This document shows positions 7,654 through 16,534 of a stretch of 64,000 bases of DNA, piece after piece. The position numbers and the translations under genes were made by a program. Source of the DNA: Bacillota bacterium (GTDB taxonomy: Bacteria; Bacillota; UBA4882; UBA8346); NCBI GenBank assembly GCA_023400055.1, contig JAEXFN010000018.1, positions 310,001 to 374,000 on the forward strand. Reading direction: 5' to 3'. The notes under the pieces were generated by a model. It did no database searches, had not been told where the DNA came from, and saw only the letters and a list, made by a program, of their open reading frames with translations. Position 1 is the stretch's first letter; every line of letters starts with the position of its first letter.

Positions 7654-9555
7654 ATGGATAAATTGAAGGAATGGGCGGCGGACGAGGAAAAGCGCGCCGT
7701 CCTGTCGTTGATCGTCTCGGGCCTGGCAGTGGTGAGCAGTTTTGGCGGTTGGACGAGGCCGATTCTGCCGTTTGACATCGCCTGGATCGCCATCGTGCTG
7801 TCGGGCCTGCCGATCATCAAGGGAGCGCTGGTCGGGCTGATCACCAAATGGGACGTCCGTGCCGATCTGCTGGTCTCCATCGCCCTGGTGGCCTCGGTGA
7901 TCATCGGCCAGACTTTCGCCGCCGCCGAGATCGCCTTCATCATGGCCATCGGCGCCTTGCTGGAGGAACGCACGGTGCGCCAGGCGCGCCAGGGCATCGA
8001 GAAACTGGTGCGCCTCAAACCGCAGACCGCCCGGCTGGTCCGCGACGGGGTCGAAACCATCGTCCCGGCCGAAACGGTCCGGATCGGCGATATCCTGCGG
8101 GTGTTGCCGGGAGAGGCGATCGCGGTGGACGGGCTGATCATCGCCGGTCAGACCGCCATCGATCAGTCGGTGATGACCGGCGAATCGCTGCCCGTCGACA
8201 AGCAGGCCGGCGACGAGGTCTGCAGCGGCGCGGTCAATCAGTTCGGCGCCTTCGAGATGCGGGCGACCAAGGTCGGGGCCGACAGCGCGCTGCAACGGAT
8301 GATCCGCCTGGTGGAGGCGGCCGACGCCAACCCGGCCCGGATCGTCCGGCTGACCGACCGCTGGGCCACCTGGATCGTGGCCATCGCGCTGCTGACGGCG
8401 CTGGCGACCTGGCTCGGCACCGGGCAGATCCTCCGCGCCGTGACGATCCTGGTGGTCTTCTGCCCCTGCGCGCTGGTGCTGGCGACGCCCACCGCCGTCA
8501 TGGCCGGCATCGGCAATGCCGCCCGCCACGGGATCCTGATCCGCTCCGGTGAAGTGCTGGAACGGCTGGCCCAGGTGAAGCGGATCGCCTTCGACAAGAC
8601 CGGCACGCTGAGCCGCGGCAAGCCGAGCGTCGTCGCGGTGGAGGTCCGTGCCCCGGAGCGGACCGCCGCGGAACTGCTGGAGATCGCCGCCGCCGCCGAG
8701 CGCCGCTCCGAGCATCCGCTGGGCCGGGCGGTCTTCAACCATGCCCAGCAATTGGGGATCCGGCCGCCGGAGCCGGAAGAGTTCACGATGCTGCCGGGAC
8801 GGGGCGTGCGAGCCCGGGTCCAGGGCCGGACGGTGCTGGCGGGCAACGCCGAACTGCTGGCCGCCGCGGGGATCGCGCTGCCGCCGGAGCTGCTCGCCGC
8901 GGCCTCGGAGTACCGCCGGAAGGGTTGCACCGCGATTTTCGTGGCCGTCGACGCGGCGGCGGCCGGACTGATCGCGCTCTCCGACACCCTGCGCGACGAC
9001 GCGCGCGGCATCGTCGAACGGCTGCACGCCGAGCGCATCCGGCCGGTGCTGCTGACCGGCGACAACCGCCAGGCCGCCTCCTATCTGGCGCAACGGATCG
9101 GCATCAGCGACGTCCGCTCGGAGCTCCTGCCGGAGGATAAGGCGTCCTTCATCGCCTCCTGCCAGAACCTCCAGGGCGAACTGGTCTGCATGGTGGGTGA
9201 CGGCGTCAACGACGCCCTCGCGCTCAAGACCGCCTGGGTCGGCGTGGCCATGGGCGGCAGCGGCAGCGACATCGCGGTGGAGGCGGCCGATATCGCGCTG
9301 GTGAACGACGACATCGCCCGCCTGCCCTATCTGCTGCGGCTGGCCAAGCGGACCTTCCACACCATCCGGACCAACATCCTGGTATCGCTGGCGCTCAATG
9401 GCATTGCGATCATCCTGGCCGCCCTGGGCTGGCTGGGGCCGGTCGCCGGCGCGCTGGTGCATAACGCCGGTTCGGTGGCGGTGGTCCTTAACTCGGCGCT
9501 GTTGTTGCAGGTGAAGGACGACAGCCAGCCGAAGGAGCTGCGGCGGGCGGCCTGA
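7654..9555 (+). CDS. P1B-type heavy-metal-translocating ATPase
   Basis: Metal efflux pump of the inner membrane, 633 aa. Visible motifs are the actuator TGES (175-178), the transmembrane metal-binding CPC (270-272), phosphorylation site D314KTGT, the nucleotide-domain SEHPLG motif and the GDGVNDA hinge. The C-terminal membrane helix reads HNAGSVAVVLNS. It lacks an N-terminal HMA (GMxCxxC) domain: the ATG at 7654 starts just before the first helix, and the longer frame upstream overlaps csoR. CPC suggests a soft metal, but the last helix is not the usual CopA sequence, so Cu, Zn, Cd or Mn all remain possible. It is probably co-transcribed with csoR. Confidence 0.92.
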   Translation: MDKLKEWAADEEKRAVLSLIVSGLAVVSSFGGWTRPILPFDIAWIAIVLSGLPIIKGALVGLITKWDVRADLLVSIALVASVIIGQTFAAAEIAFIMAIGALLEERTVRQARQGIEKLVRLKPQTARLVRDGVETIVPAETVRIGDILRVLPGEAIAVDGLIIAGQTAIDQSVMTGESLPVDKQAGDEVCSGAVNQFGAFEMRATKVGADSALQRMIRLVEAADANPARIVRLTDRWATWIVAIALLTALATWLGTGQILRAVTILVVFCPCALVLATPTAVMAGIGNAARHGILIRSGEVLERLAQVKRIAFDKTGTLSRGKPSVVAVEVRAPERTAAELLEIAAAAERRSEHPLGRAVFNHAQQLGIRPPEPEEFTMLPGRGVRARVQGRTVLAGNAELLAAAGIALPPELLAAASEYRRKGCTAIFVAVDAAAAGLIALSDTLRDDARGIVERLHAERIRPVLLTGDNRQAASYLAQRIGISDVRSELLPEDKASFIASCQNLQGELVCMVGDGVNDALALKTAWVGVAMGGSGSDIAVEAADIALVNDDIARLPYLLRLAKRTFHTIRTNILVSLALNGIAIILAALGWLGPVAGALVHNAGSVAVVLNSALLLQVKDDSQPKELRRAA

Positions 9556-9585
9556 ACGCCGCGATGCGCCGCAGCCCTCTTTCGC

Positions 9586-10167
9586 CTAGGACGCAACCCG
9601 CCGGCATAAATAGGTATGGAAATAGCCCCCGTAAAGCGGCCGGCATTCGACGACTTTCAGTCCGGCCTCTTCCATCCCGGCCACCAGCTCGGTCCAACGG
9701 AAACGGTACTCCGGCTCCTCCGCCAGCAGCACGCCGCCGGGTTTCAGCACCCGGCGCAGCTCGGCCAGGGCCAACCGCCACTCCGGAATATGGTGCAGCA
9801 CGCCGAAGACGAAGACCGCGTCGCAAGCCGCGTCCGGGCAGTCGATCCGGGTCAGGTCGCCGATGCGGAAATCCACCGGCAATCCGCGCTGGCAGGCCAG
9901 CCGGATCTGCTCCGGCATCAGATCGAACGCCATCAGCCGGGCCGGGCGCAACCGCGCGAGGATCAGCTCGGTGCTGTACCCCGAGCCGCAACCGGCATCC
10001 ATGATCACCTTGCCCGTCAGGTCGATCCGCTGTTGCTCCAAGAAAGACAAGAAAGCGCCGAATTCGACCTTCCTTTGGATCAGCCGCCGCAGCGGGTTGT
10101 TCATCAAAGCGAATTCCAGCTTCCCGAGGCGCATCGCCTCAGCGTTCTCCGGACCATCATCAGCCAT
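9586..10167 (-). CDS. Class I SAM-dependent methyltransferase
   Basis: Soluble methyltransferase, 193 aa. Motif I DAGCGSGYSTEL, motif II acidic end (MAFDLMPEQ), and motif post-II IGDLTRIDCPDAACDAVFVFGVLHHI with the UbiE/COQ5-like HHI loop are followed by LKPGGVLLAEEP. The C-terminus (YRFRWTELVAGMEEAGLKVVECRPLYG split over the SAM fold) is typical of small-molecule methyltransferases. The substrate is unknown. It is divergent from a TetR regulator and shares a large operator with it (10238-10283), so it is probably repressed by that protein. Confidence 0.85.
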   Translation of the reverse strand: MADDGPENAEAMRLGKLEFALMNNPLRRLIQRKVEFGAFLSFLEQQRIDLTGKVIMDAGCGSGYSTELILARLRPARLMAFDLMPEQIRLACQRGLPVDFRIGDLTRIDCPDAACDAVFVFGVLHHIPEWRLALAELRRVLKPGGVLLAEEPEYRFRWTELVAGMEEAGLKVVECRPLYGGYFHTYLCRRVAS

Positions 10168-10190
10168 CAGTTTTCCCTCCCGAACCCAAT

Positions 10191-10210
10191 ATATGAACTA
10201 TAGTTCATAT
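10191..10210. promoter_or_regulatory. Perfect 20-bp palindrome over the methyltransferase start site
   Basis: ATATGAACTATAGTTCATAT is perfectly self-complementary. It lies just downstream of the leftward -10 box (TACAAT), about +5 to +25, a classic roadblock operator position. Its sequence differs from the larger dyad at 10238-10283, so it may bind a different regulator. Confidence 0.75.
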
Positions 10211-10214
10211 TTTA

Positions 10215-10306
10215 ATTGTATCCAGCCCCGCGGCGCTTGTCAACGACAAAATGTGAAATCTATTTCACATTTTGTCGTTGACACGGCCGGACGGGAATTA
10301 TAAAAT
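10215..10306. promoter_or_regulatory. Divergent sigma-A promoters joined by a 46-bp operator
   Basis: Leftward: TTGACA (10243-10238), 17-nt spacer, TACAAT (10220-10215). Rightward: TTGACA (10278-10283), 17-nt spacer, TAAAAT (10301-10306). Between and including the two -35 hexamers (10238-10283) is a perfect inverted repeat with 22-bp arms and a 2-nt centre, containing GTGAAAT/ATTTCAC. One bound dimer or pair of dimers would block both -35 elements. The divergent TetR gene is the likely binder. Confidence 0.85.
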
Positions 10307-10484
10307 CGGATCGGCACAGCTTATCTGTTGCAATAAGTTTTTGTCCAGTTTGCAACATATTCCCTGGATTCATAAGTTGAAATAGATCCGTAATTTTTCC
10401 TTTTCTCAGCCATGCTTCATGGATGGAAAAGCTCGCTTCCAAATTTATTTCGGCTTATATAAAAAGAAAGAGGAAAAAAAGAAG

Positions 10485-11105
10485 ATGCACACCAGAATTC
10501 CGCAGCAACAACGGAGCATCCAAACGAAGCAGCAGATTATCGAGGCGGCGATGCAGCTTTTTTCGCAAAAGGGATTTCACGGCACCAATTCCAAGGAGAT
10601 CGCCCGCGCGGCCGGCGTGTCCACCGGCTGCTTCTACGCTTACTTCGACGACAAAAAGGCGGTTTTCATCGAAGCGCTGACCATCTACTTCGCTCAGTTT
10701 GACCGGATGGCCCGGGAACAGATCGCCGGACTCTGCGCCGTCGGCGCCGATCAGCGGCGTTTCTTCAAGGAATTGATCCATAGTTTTCTGGAGGCTCACA
10801 GCGTCTTCAAGGATTTCCATCACGAATTGACCGCCATGTATTATACGGATCCCGCCGTTTTGAAACTGGTCGCCGCCTACGACGCGGACTGCATCGGTTA
10901 TATCCGCCAGTATCTGGCCGGCATTCAAGCGCAATTGCGCGTCACCGACCCAGAGGCCGCCGCCAAAATCATCTATTGGTCGGCCCATAGCGTGGTCGAT
11001 GCCATCGCCTTCAACGAAGCGGCCAACGCGTCGCAACTCGTCGACGCGCTGGCGGACATGGTGGAAAGCTATTTATTCGCTCCTTCCGGGCCCCCGGCCG
11101 GTTGA
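10485..11105 (+). CDS. TetR/AcrR-family transcriptional regulator
   Basis: Ligand-responsive repressor, 206 aa. The N-terminal HTH (QIIEAAMQLFSQKGFHGTNS ... GVSTGCFYAYFDDKKAVF) matches TetR_N; the remainder is an effector-binding helical domain (residues about 85-195). The ATG at 10485 follows AGAGG. A leader of about 175 nt separates it from its promoter. The palindromic operator shared with the divergent methyltransferase suggests autoregulation and control of that gene. The C-terminal tail is Pro-rich. Confidence 0.9.
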   Translation: MHTRIPQQQRSIQTKQQIIEAAMQLFSQKGFHGTNSKEIARAAGVSTGCFYAYFDDKKAVFIEALTIYFAQFDRMAREQIAGLCAVGADQRRFFKELIHSFLEAHSVFKDFHHELTAMYYTDPAVLKLVAAYDADCIGYIRQYLAGIQAQLRVTDPEAAAKIIYWSAHSVVDAIAFNEAANASQLVDALADMVESYLFAPSGPPAG

Positions 11106-11209
11106 TTCCGGCCGGAATGGCAGTGCAATGCAGTTTGAGGCAACCCGCCAGGCGACCTCGCGCCGCCGCACCACCTCAGAAAATATAACCGCAAGGCGCG
11201 AATTTTGGA

Positions 11210-11701
11210 TTAAAATATCCCGGGCACCAGCCGCCACCGCACCCGGCGCATATAATTCCGGTATTGGGGACCGGCCGTTTGCAGTAGCAAGTTTTCTTCT
11301 TGAATCAGGAGCACGATGATAAACCCCAAGAAGAGCAAGAACGGCACAAACATCCATCCGATGCCCCAGGCCAGCGTCAGACCGCCATCCATCAGGATTA
11401 GACTCAAATACATGGGATGGCGGATCCTGGCGAACGGGCCCGTCGTCACAATAGCCTGAATTTTGGTCGCTCGCTCATGAGCCCGGCTGTGAAATCGGTG
11501 GCAGTATCGATGAAACAGCCAGCCGGAGACCCATACGAGCCCGCCCAAAACATTTGAAAAAGGTGTCCAAGGTATCCTGCCCCAGGAGCAATATTCACCC
11601 AGCCCCCCGACGACGACGCTCAGGGCCAGCCCAGCCCAGATCAAAACGGGCGGTTTCAGCTCAAGCAACTTCGCGGCAAAGTTTTTCTTCTTCAAGGCCA
11701 C
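11210..11701 (-). CDS. Isoprenylcysteine methyltransferase-family membrane protein
   Basis: Short ICMT-like protein, 163 aa, with about four membrane segments (near 20-38, 50-62, 108-135). The conserved C-terminal half is present: TTGPFARIRHPMYLSLILM (SAM-binding RHPMY motif), then QEENLLLQTAGPQYRNYMRRVRWRLVPGIF. It lies downstream of the ABC pair but is separated from it by about 50 bp, with the same orientation, so it may be the last gene of that operon. The substrate is unknown. Confidence 0.82.
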   Translation of the reverse strand: MALKKKNFAAKLLELKPPVLIWAGLALSVVVGGLGEYCSWGRIPWTPFSNVLGGLVWVSGWLFHRYCHRFHSRAHERATKIQAIVTTGPFARIRHPMYLSLILMDGGLTLAWGIGWMFVPFLLFLGFIIVLLIQEENLLLQTAGPQYRNYMRRVRWRLVPGIF

Positions 11702-11752
11702 TCCTCTTTCACTCCCTTCTTAGCTGAACGGTTGAGCCCAAGCGATAGGCCT

Positions 11753-13489
11753 TCAGATCGCCCAGCCCAGGCTCTCCTGTTGAATCTGGTAAAGATGGGC
11801 GTACAAACCGTTTTTGGCGATCAGCTCGGCGTGCTTGCCCTGCTCGACCACGCGGCCGTCATCCAGCACGATGATCTGGTCGGCCGCGGCCACGGTGCGC
11901 AACCGGTGGGCGATGACCACCACGGTCCGGCCCTTGATCAGATTGGAGATGGCCGTCTGAATCTCGGCCTCGTTCTCGGGGTCGAGCGAGGCGGTGGCCT
12001 CGTCCAGCAGCACGATGGGCGCGTTCTTCAAGAGCGCCCGGGCGATGGAGATCCGCTGGCGTTCCCCGCCCGACAGGGTGCAGCCATTCTCGCCGATCAC
12101 GGTCTGATAACCCTGCGGCAGCCGGCTGATGAAGCCGTGGCATTGGGCCATTTGAGCGGCGCGGACCACCTCATCCTCGCTGGCGTTCATGTTCCCGATC
12201 CGGATGTTGTTGTACACCGTGTCGTTGAAGAGCACCACATCCTGGAAGACGATGGAAATATAAGAGAGCAGGTGTTCCGGATCGATCGCCTTGATATCCT
12301 GGCCACCGATTCGCGCCCCGCCCCGGCTCACGTCCCAGAAGCGGGCGACCAGTCGGGCGATGGTGCTCTTGCCGCTGCCCGAGGGCCCGACCAGCGCCGT
12401 CACCTGACCCTGGGGAATGGTGAAGCTGGCGTCCTTGATCACCTCGTCTTCGTTGTATTTGAAGCTCACCCGGTCAAAAGCGATATGGAAACGTTCCAGC
12501 GCGATCGCGGCGTCCCCCGCCATCAGCGGCTGAGCCTGCAAGGTTTTCATGCGGTTAATCGAGATCAAAGTATAGAACAGCTCGCCCAGCATGGTCATGA
12601 TGGTGGTCAGCGAGGTATAGAGCCCCGAAGCCAGGATCAGAAACACCACGAACTTGACCAAATCGAGCCGGCCGCCGCTGATCAGGTGGACGCCGACGAA
12701 GATCGCCGCCGTCAGCCCGAAGCGCAGGATGACGATGGCGCTGACCACGAAGGAGCCGACCACCGCCTCCAGCTTGATGCTCTGTTTCATCAAATCGCGC
12801 AGCGCCCGGTCCAGACTGGCGAATTTCTCGCCGCTCAGGCCGAAGGCTTTGATGACCTTGATCCCTTCCAGATATTCCTGGGATTGCTCGGCCGATTTCA
12901 GCTTGGACTCCACATGGCGTTCGCCGATCCGGCGCTGAATGCGCCGGCTGCCGAAGAGGATCAGCAGGGACAACGGCAGGGTGCCGAAAATCGCCAGCGC
13001 CATCCGCCAGTCATACAGGCAGAGCAGCACGGTCACGGCGGTAATGGTGATGATATTGCCCGCCAATTGCGGGACAAAATGCGAAAAGGTGTGCTCGATA
13101 TTGGTGCAGTCGGCCATCAGATGGGTGGTCAGCTCGGTCAGATCCTTTTGATTGAAAAAACTCAGCGGCAGCCGGCGCAGCTGTTCGGCGACGGCGATCC
13201 GCTTCTCAGCCGCCGCCGCGTAGGCGGCGATGTAGGTTTTGCCGTATTCATAACGGTTGGCGAGGTACATCACGATCACCAGCAGCAGCCCGATTCCGGC
13301 ATAGCTCCAGAGCCTGGGATAATTCAGGGGCTGGCCCAGCAAAGGCCGGAGGATCTCCATGACCACCAGGTTCAGCACCACGATCGGCGCCATAAAACTG
13401 AGATTCACCCCCACATTGGCCCGGACGGCCGCTTTCAAATCGCGGTATCCTTCATCGGACAAGAATAATAATTTCTGAAGCATCGGCAA
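11753..13489 (-). CDS. ABC exporter-fold transporter subunit (IrtB/YbtQ-like)
   Basis: Half-transporter with six membrane helices fused to an ATPase, 578 aa. Walker A GPSGSGKST, signature LSGGERQR, Walker B VLLDEATASLDPENE and the H-loop AHRL are all canonical. With the adjacent 598-aa subunit it forms a probable heterodimer. The DPENE extension after Walker B, the ALLKNAP segment and the overall match to YbtPQ/IrtAB suggest an exporter-fold system used for siderophore uptake or efflux. A DtxR-type box before the operon supports an iron role. The gene begins 14 nt downstream of its partner. Confidence 0.85.
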   Translation of the reverse strand: MPMLQKLLFLSDEGYRDLKAAVRANVGVNLSFMAPIVVLNLVVMEILRPLLGQPLNYPRLWSYAGIGLLLVIVMYLANRYEYGKTYIAAYAAAAEKRIAVAEQLRRLPLSFFNQKDLTELTTHLMADCTNIEHTFSHFVPQLAGNIITITAVTVLLCLYDWRMALAIFGTLPLSLLILFGSRRIQRRIGERHVESKLKSAEQSQEYLEGIKVIKAFGLSGEKFASLDRALRDLMKQSIKLEAVVGSFVVSAIVILRFGLTAAIFVGVHLISGGRLDLVKFVVFLILASGLYTSLTTIMTMLGELFYTLISINRMKTLQAQPLMAGDAAIALERFHIAFDRVSFKYNEDEVIKDASFTIPQGQVTALVGPSGSGKSTIARLVARFWDVSRGGARIGGQDIKAIDPEHLLSYISIVFQDVVLFNDTVYNNIRIGNMNASEDEVVRAAQMAQCHGFISRLPQGYQTVIGENGCTLSGGERQRISIARALLKNAPIVLLDEATASLDPENEAEIQTAISNLIKGRTVVVIAHRLRTVAAADQIIVLDDGRVVEQGKHAELIAKNGLYAHLYQIQQESLGWAI

Positions 13490-13503
13490 GCGCCTCCTCC
13501 CTA

Positions 13504-15300
13504 TTAGCTAATCGACCAGTTCAAGGTCTTCGCGTAAGTTTCCCACATGGTTTGGTACTTTCCGGCCGCGGCCGTCAATTGCTGATGGGTCCCCCGCTGG
13601 ACCAGCCGGCCGCCGTCCAGCACCAGGATCTGATCGGCCGAGCGGATGGTGGACAGCCGGTGGGCGATGATGATCACTGTTTTCCCCTTGATCAACGCTT
13701 TGAACGCGCGCTGGATCTGGTATTCGTTCTCGGGATCGGCGAAGGCGGTGGCCTCGTCCAGGACGATGATCGGCGCATTCTTGAGAATGGCCCTGGCGAT
13801 CACCAGCCGCTGCCGCTCCCCGCCCGAAAGGTGCACGCCCCGGCTGCCGATGACCGTGTCGTAACCCTGCGGCAGTTTCATGATGAAATCGTGGCATTGG
13901 GCGGCCCGGGCCGCCGCGATCACCGCCTCCCGTGAAGCGTTCCCGTCGCCGACCTTGATATTCTCGAGAATGCTCTGTTTGAACAGAAACACATCCTGAA
14001 ACACGAAACTGACCTTGCTCAGCAGATAGTCGGGGTCCATCGCCCGGATGTCGACGCCGCCGATCTTGATCGTCCCCGTCTGAACGTCCCAGAAACGCGG
14101 GAGCAGATGGGCGATAGTGCTTTTGCCGCTGCCCGAGGGCCCGACCAACGCCGTCACCTGGCCCTCCTCGGCCCGGAAGGAGACGTCCTTCAGGGCTTCG
14201 ACCTCCGCCCCGCCCAGGCTGTAGGCGAACGACACGTTCTCGAAGCTGATGTCGTGGCCCGCGCTGGTCTGAGGGTCGGCGGCCAGCGGCAGCGGCTGGA
14301 CGGCGAAGATCTCGTCCAGCCGGTCCACGCCGCTGACGATCTGCCGGCCCGAGGCGGAGACATATAAGAGCTTCATCACCGTGGCCGTGATCGCGCCGGA
14401 GAAGATCAGATAAAACAGGAAGGACGAGACGAACTTACGGTAATCGCCGGCGCTCCGCGACAGCAGGATGCCCACCGGGATCACGAAGACGAAAATGGAG
14501 TTCAGGATGACGATGAACGCCACATAGGCCCCGCGCATCGAGAAGGTGTACTGCAGGGCGAAATCCTTATAAGCCATGATCGCGTCGTAAAATTTGCGGA
14601 ACGAAAACACCGTCTGGTTGAAGGCCTTCACCACCGAGATACCGCGCACGTATTCCACGGCCGAATTGTTCATCTCCTCCAGGTGGGTCTGATAGCGCTC
14701 CATGAATTGCTTGGATTTGTTCCCGCCGAAGGCCAGCGCCTGAATGACCAGCGCAATCAGCAGCGGGATCAGGCAGGTGAGGCCCATCCGCCAGTCGAAA
14801 TAGAGCAGCAGCACGACCAGAGCCACCGGCGCGGCCATCGAGCCGGCCAGATCCGGCAATTGATGGGCGATGAATCCCTCGATCTTCTCGATGTTCTCAT
14901 CGAGCATCTTGCGGAGCTTGCCGCTGGAATTGGCGGTGTGGAATCCCAGTGGCAGCGCTGCCAGGTGCCGGGTGAAGGCCAGTTTCAAGCGGTATAGTAT
15001 CTGAAAGGCCGCCACGTGCGAGCAGATAATCGCGGCGTACATCAGGCCAAAGCTCAGCACCATCGCCAGCAGCGCCTGCCAGCCGTAACCCAGGAGCAAC
15101 GGCGTATGGACCCGGCTGAGATCGGCCGCGTGCCGCAGCAATTCCGCGATGATCAGATAAATCAGCGCGAACGGGACGAACGACGCCAGGACGCTGAGCA
15201 CCGAGAGGATGCAGGCGGCCGTGAGCAGTCCCTTTTTAGCTCCGGCGATCTCCAGCAGCCGGGCCAGTCCCGTTTTGCGGGCGGGTATCGTTTGGGTCAT
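13504..15300 (-). CDS. ABC exporter-fold transporter subunit (IrtA/YbtP-like)
   Basis: Half-transporter, 598 aa from the ATG at 15300 (GGAGGAATAATC upstream); the frame extends 11 codons further without a better start. Six membrane helices precede an ATPase with GPSGSGKST, LSGGERQRL and VLDEATAFADPENE. The ATAFADPENE Walker B region is characteristic of the YbtP/YbtQ/IrtAB group of siderophore-linked transporters. No siderophore-reductase domain is fused, unlike mycobacterial IrtA. It is the first gene of the operon, 56 nt downstream of an 18-bp metal box, so expression is probably induced by iron starvation. Confidence 0.85.
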   Translation of the reverse strand: MTQTIPARKTGLARLLEIAGAKKGLLTAACILSVLSVLASFVPFALIYLIIAELLRHAADLSRVHTPLLLGYGWQALLAMVLSFGLMYAAIICSHVAAFQILYRLKLAFTRHLAALPLGFHTANSSGKLRKMLDENIEKIEGFIAHQLPDLAGSMAAPVALVVLLLYFDWRMGLTCLIPLLIALVIQALAFGGNKSKQFMERYQTHLEEMNNSAVEYVRGISVVKAFNQTVFSFRKFYDAIMAYKDFALQYTFSMRGAYVAFIVILNSIFVFVIPVGILLSRSAGDYRKFVSSFLFYLIFSGAITATVMKLLYVSASGRQIVSGVDRLDEIFAVQPLPLAADPQTSAGHDISFENVSFAYSLGGAEVEALKDVSFRAEEGQVTALVGPSGSGKSTIAHLLPRFWDVQTGTIKIGGVDIRAMDPDYLLSKVSFVFQDVFLFKQSILENIKVGDGNASREAVIAAARAAQCHDFIMKLPQGYDTVIGSRGVHLSGGERQRLVIARAILKNAPIIVLDEATAFADPENEYQIQRAFKALIKGKTVIIIAHRLSTIRSADQILVLDGGRLVQRGTHQQLTAAAGKYQTMWETYAKTLNWSIS

Positions 15301-15355
15301 GATTATTCCTCCATTCGATCCGGGCGGCGACACGACGACCGGCCGCCCGGTCCTT

Positions 15356-15373
15356 TGTTAGTCTTACCTAACA
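15356..15373. promoter_or_regulatory. DtxR-type metal box A
   Basis: TGTTAG-TCTTAC-CTAACA, a perfect 6-bp dyad with a 6-nt spacer. It is the same motif as at 20443, 23598, 23712 and 24210. It lies 56 nt before the start of the leftward ABC transporter operon. Confidence 0.8.
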
Positions 15374-15411
15374 TATCGTTCGAAAAATAAACGGGCGCGG
15401 GCCCGCGGAAT

Positions 15412-16209
15412 TCAAACGAACCGTATCTGGACGATCCGGCAATTGAAACGGTTCTTGAAGGCCGGGATCCGGGCCAGCCAGCCCCAGTACCGCCAGCGCC
15501 GCCGGTGGTAGTCGAAGTAATTCCACTCCGCTACCCAGCGGATGCGCCGGTCCATTTGCTCCAAGGCCCGGCCGTCCGGTATCCCCCATTGGAACCTGAG
15601 TCCCATCTGGCTGACCGTATCGTGCCGGTCGCTCAGCTTGACGATGGTCGGCGTGATCATCTCCAGCAGCATGGTGGCCCCGGGGAAGCGTTCCGCCAGC
15701 CTGCCCAGGAGCAGTCGGACCTCCTCTTCCCGGAAATACATCAGGATCCCCTCGGCGATGATCAGGACCGGCCTTCCGGCGGCGGCGATCTCCGCCAGCC
15801 ACTCTTCCTCCAGGACCGATCCGGCGATCATCCGGTAGCGCTCGCTCTCCGTGAAGAAACGGCGCCGGATCGCGATCACTTCCGGCAGATCCAGTTCGTA
15901 CCAGACGATCCGGCCGTTGTCCACCCGGGGAAAGCGGGTGTCGAGGCCGCAGCCGATGTTGATCACCACCCCGTCCGGATATTCGGCCATGAATTGCCGG
16001 GCCGCCCGGTCCAGGATCTCGGTCCGGACCACCACGCCGATCTGCGAGCGCCAGCCCTTGGCGAAGCGCGAGAAGTCATAGTCGATCCGCTCGATTATGG
16101 CCACGGCGCGCTCGTCGCGCAGGATGGGCCGGGCGCGGCGGGTCTCGACCGCTTTGGCCCACAACGGAATCAACAGCGTCTCCGGCACGCCGCTCAGATT
16201 GGGTTCCAT
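15412..16209 (-). CDS. TcmP/LCM-family SAM-dependent methyltransferase
   Basis: Class I methyltransferase of the leucine-carboxyl-methyltransferase (PPM1/TcmP) family, 265 aa, normal size. The ATG at 16209 follows GGGGGTGAG. Typical marks are the N-terminal ETLLIPLWAKAVET segment, DERAVAIIERIDYDF, motif I INIGCGLDTRF, the YELDLPEVI loop that binds SAM ribose and ILIAEGILMYF-like region (IIAEGILMYF). Family members O-methylate carboxyl groups of small metabolites. Being upstream of an iron-regulated ABC operon it might act on a siderophore-like molecule, but box A lies between them, so this is weak. Confidence 0.85.
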   Translation of the reverse strand: MEPNLSGVPETLLIPLWAKAVETRRARPILRDERAVAIIERIDYDFSRFAKGWRSQIGVVVRTEILDRAARQFMAEYPDGVVINIGCGLDTRFPRVDNGRIVWYELDLPEVIAIRRRFFTESERYRMIAGSVLEEEWLAEIAAAGRPVLIIAEGILMYFREEEVRLLLGRLAERFPGATMLLEMITPTIVKLSDRHDTVSQMGLRFQWGIPDGRALEQMDRRIRWVAEWNYFDYHRRRWRYWGWLARIPAFKNRFNCRIVQIRFV

Positions 16210-16534
16210 GGTCTCACCCCCTTGGTTTATTATCATTCATTGTAAAGGCTTTGCGGCCCTTTCTCTACCCCCAGCGGGAGTTTTCCATGCCCCGAAAAGG
16301 AGTTTCTCCGCCCAATGATTGAAAAGGGCCGAAACCCGGCGCAATCGCTCCTCTTTTAGCGGATATCAAATCTCCGCCTAACTCCGGTTTGAATCGATCA
16401 TATCTTCCCGATAAGGCCGCACAAAATTATCCATTCTCCCAAAACGGCAACAAAAAAGCCATCCGTTCATTACCGTCACCGAAAATCCCATGTTCAGCCA
16501 CTAAACCAACCATGGCGTCGGGCGCCGTGGCTAA
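16210..16534. other. Intergenic region without a supportable gene
   Basis: Spacer between the methyltransferase start and repeat array II. It contains the start-proximal Shine-Dalgarno site and AT-rich sequence likely to hold the leftward promoter. A perfect small dyad GGCGTCGGGCGCC-like patch near 16515-16530 sits at the array boundary. I see no gene. Confidence 0.4.

Noticed and set aside
7471..9462. A 663-codon open frame antisense to the P1B ATPase
   Set aside because: Shadow frame of a GC-rich gene. Its translation is rich in Gln, Asp, Gly and His without any domain, while the sense frame has all ATPase motifs.
11732..13468. A 578-codon open frame antisense to the ABC subunit
   Set aside because: Same reason: composition-driven shadow of a gene with complete ABC motifs.
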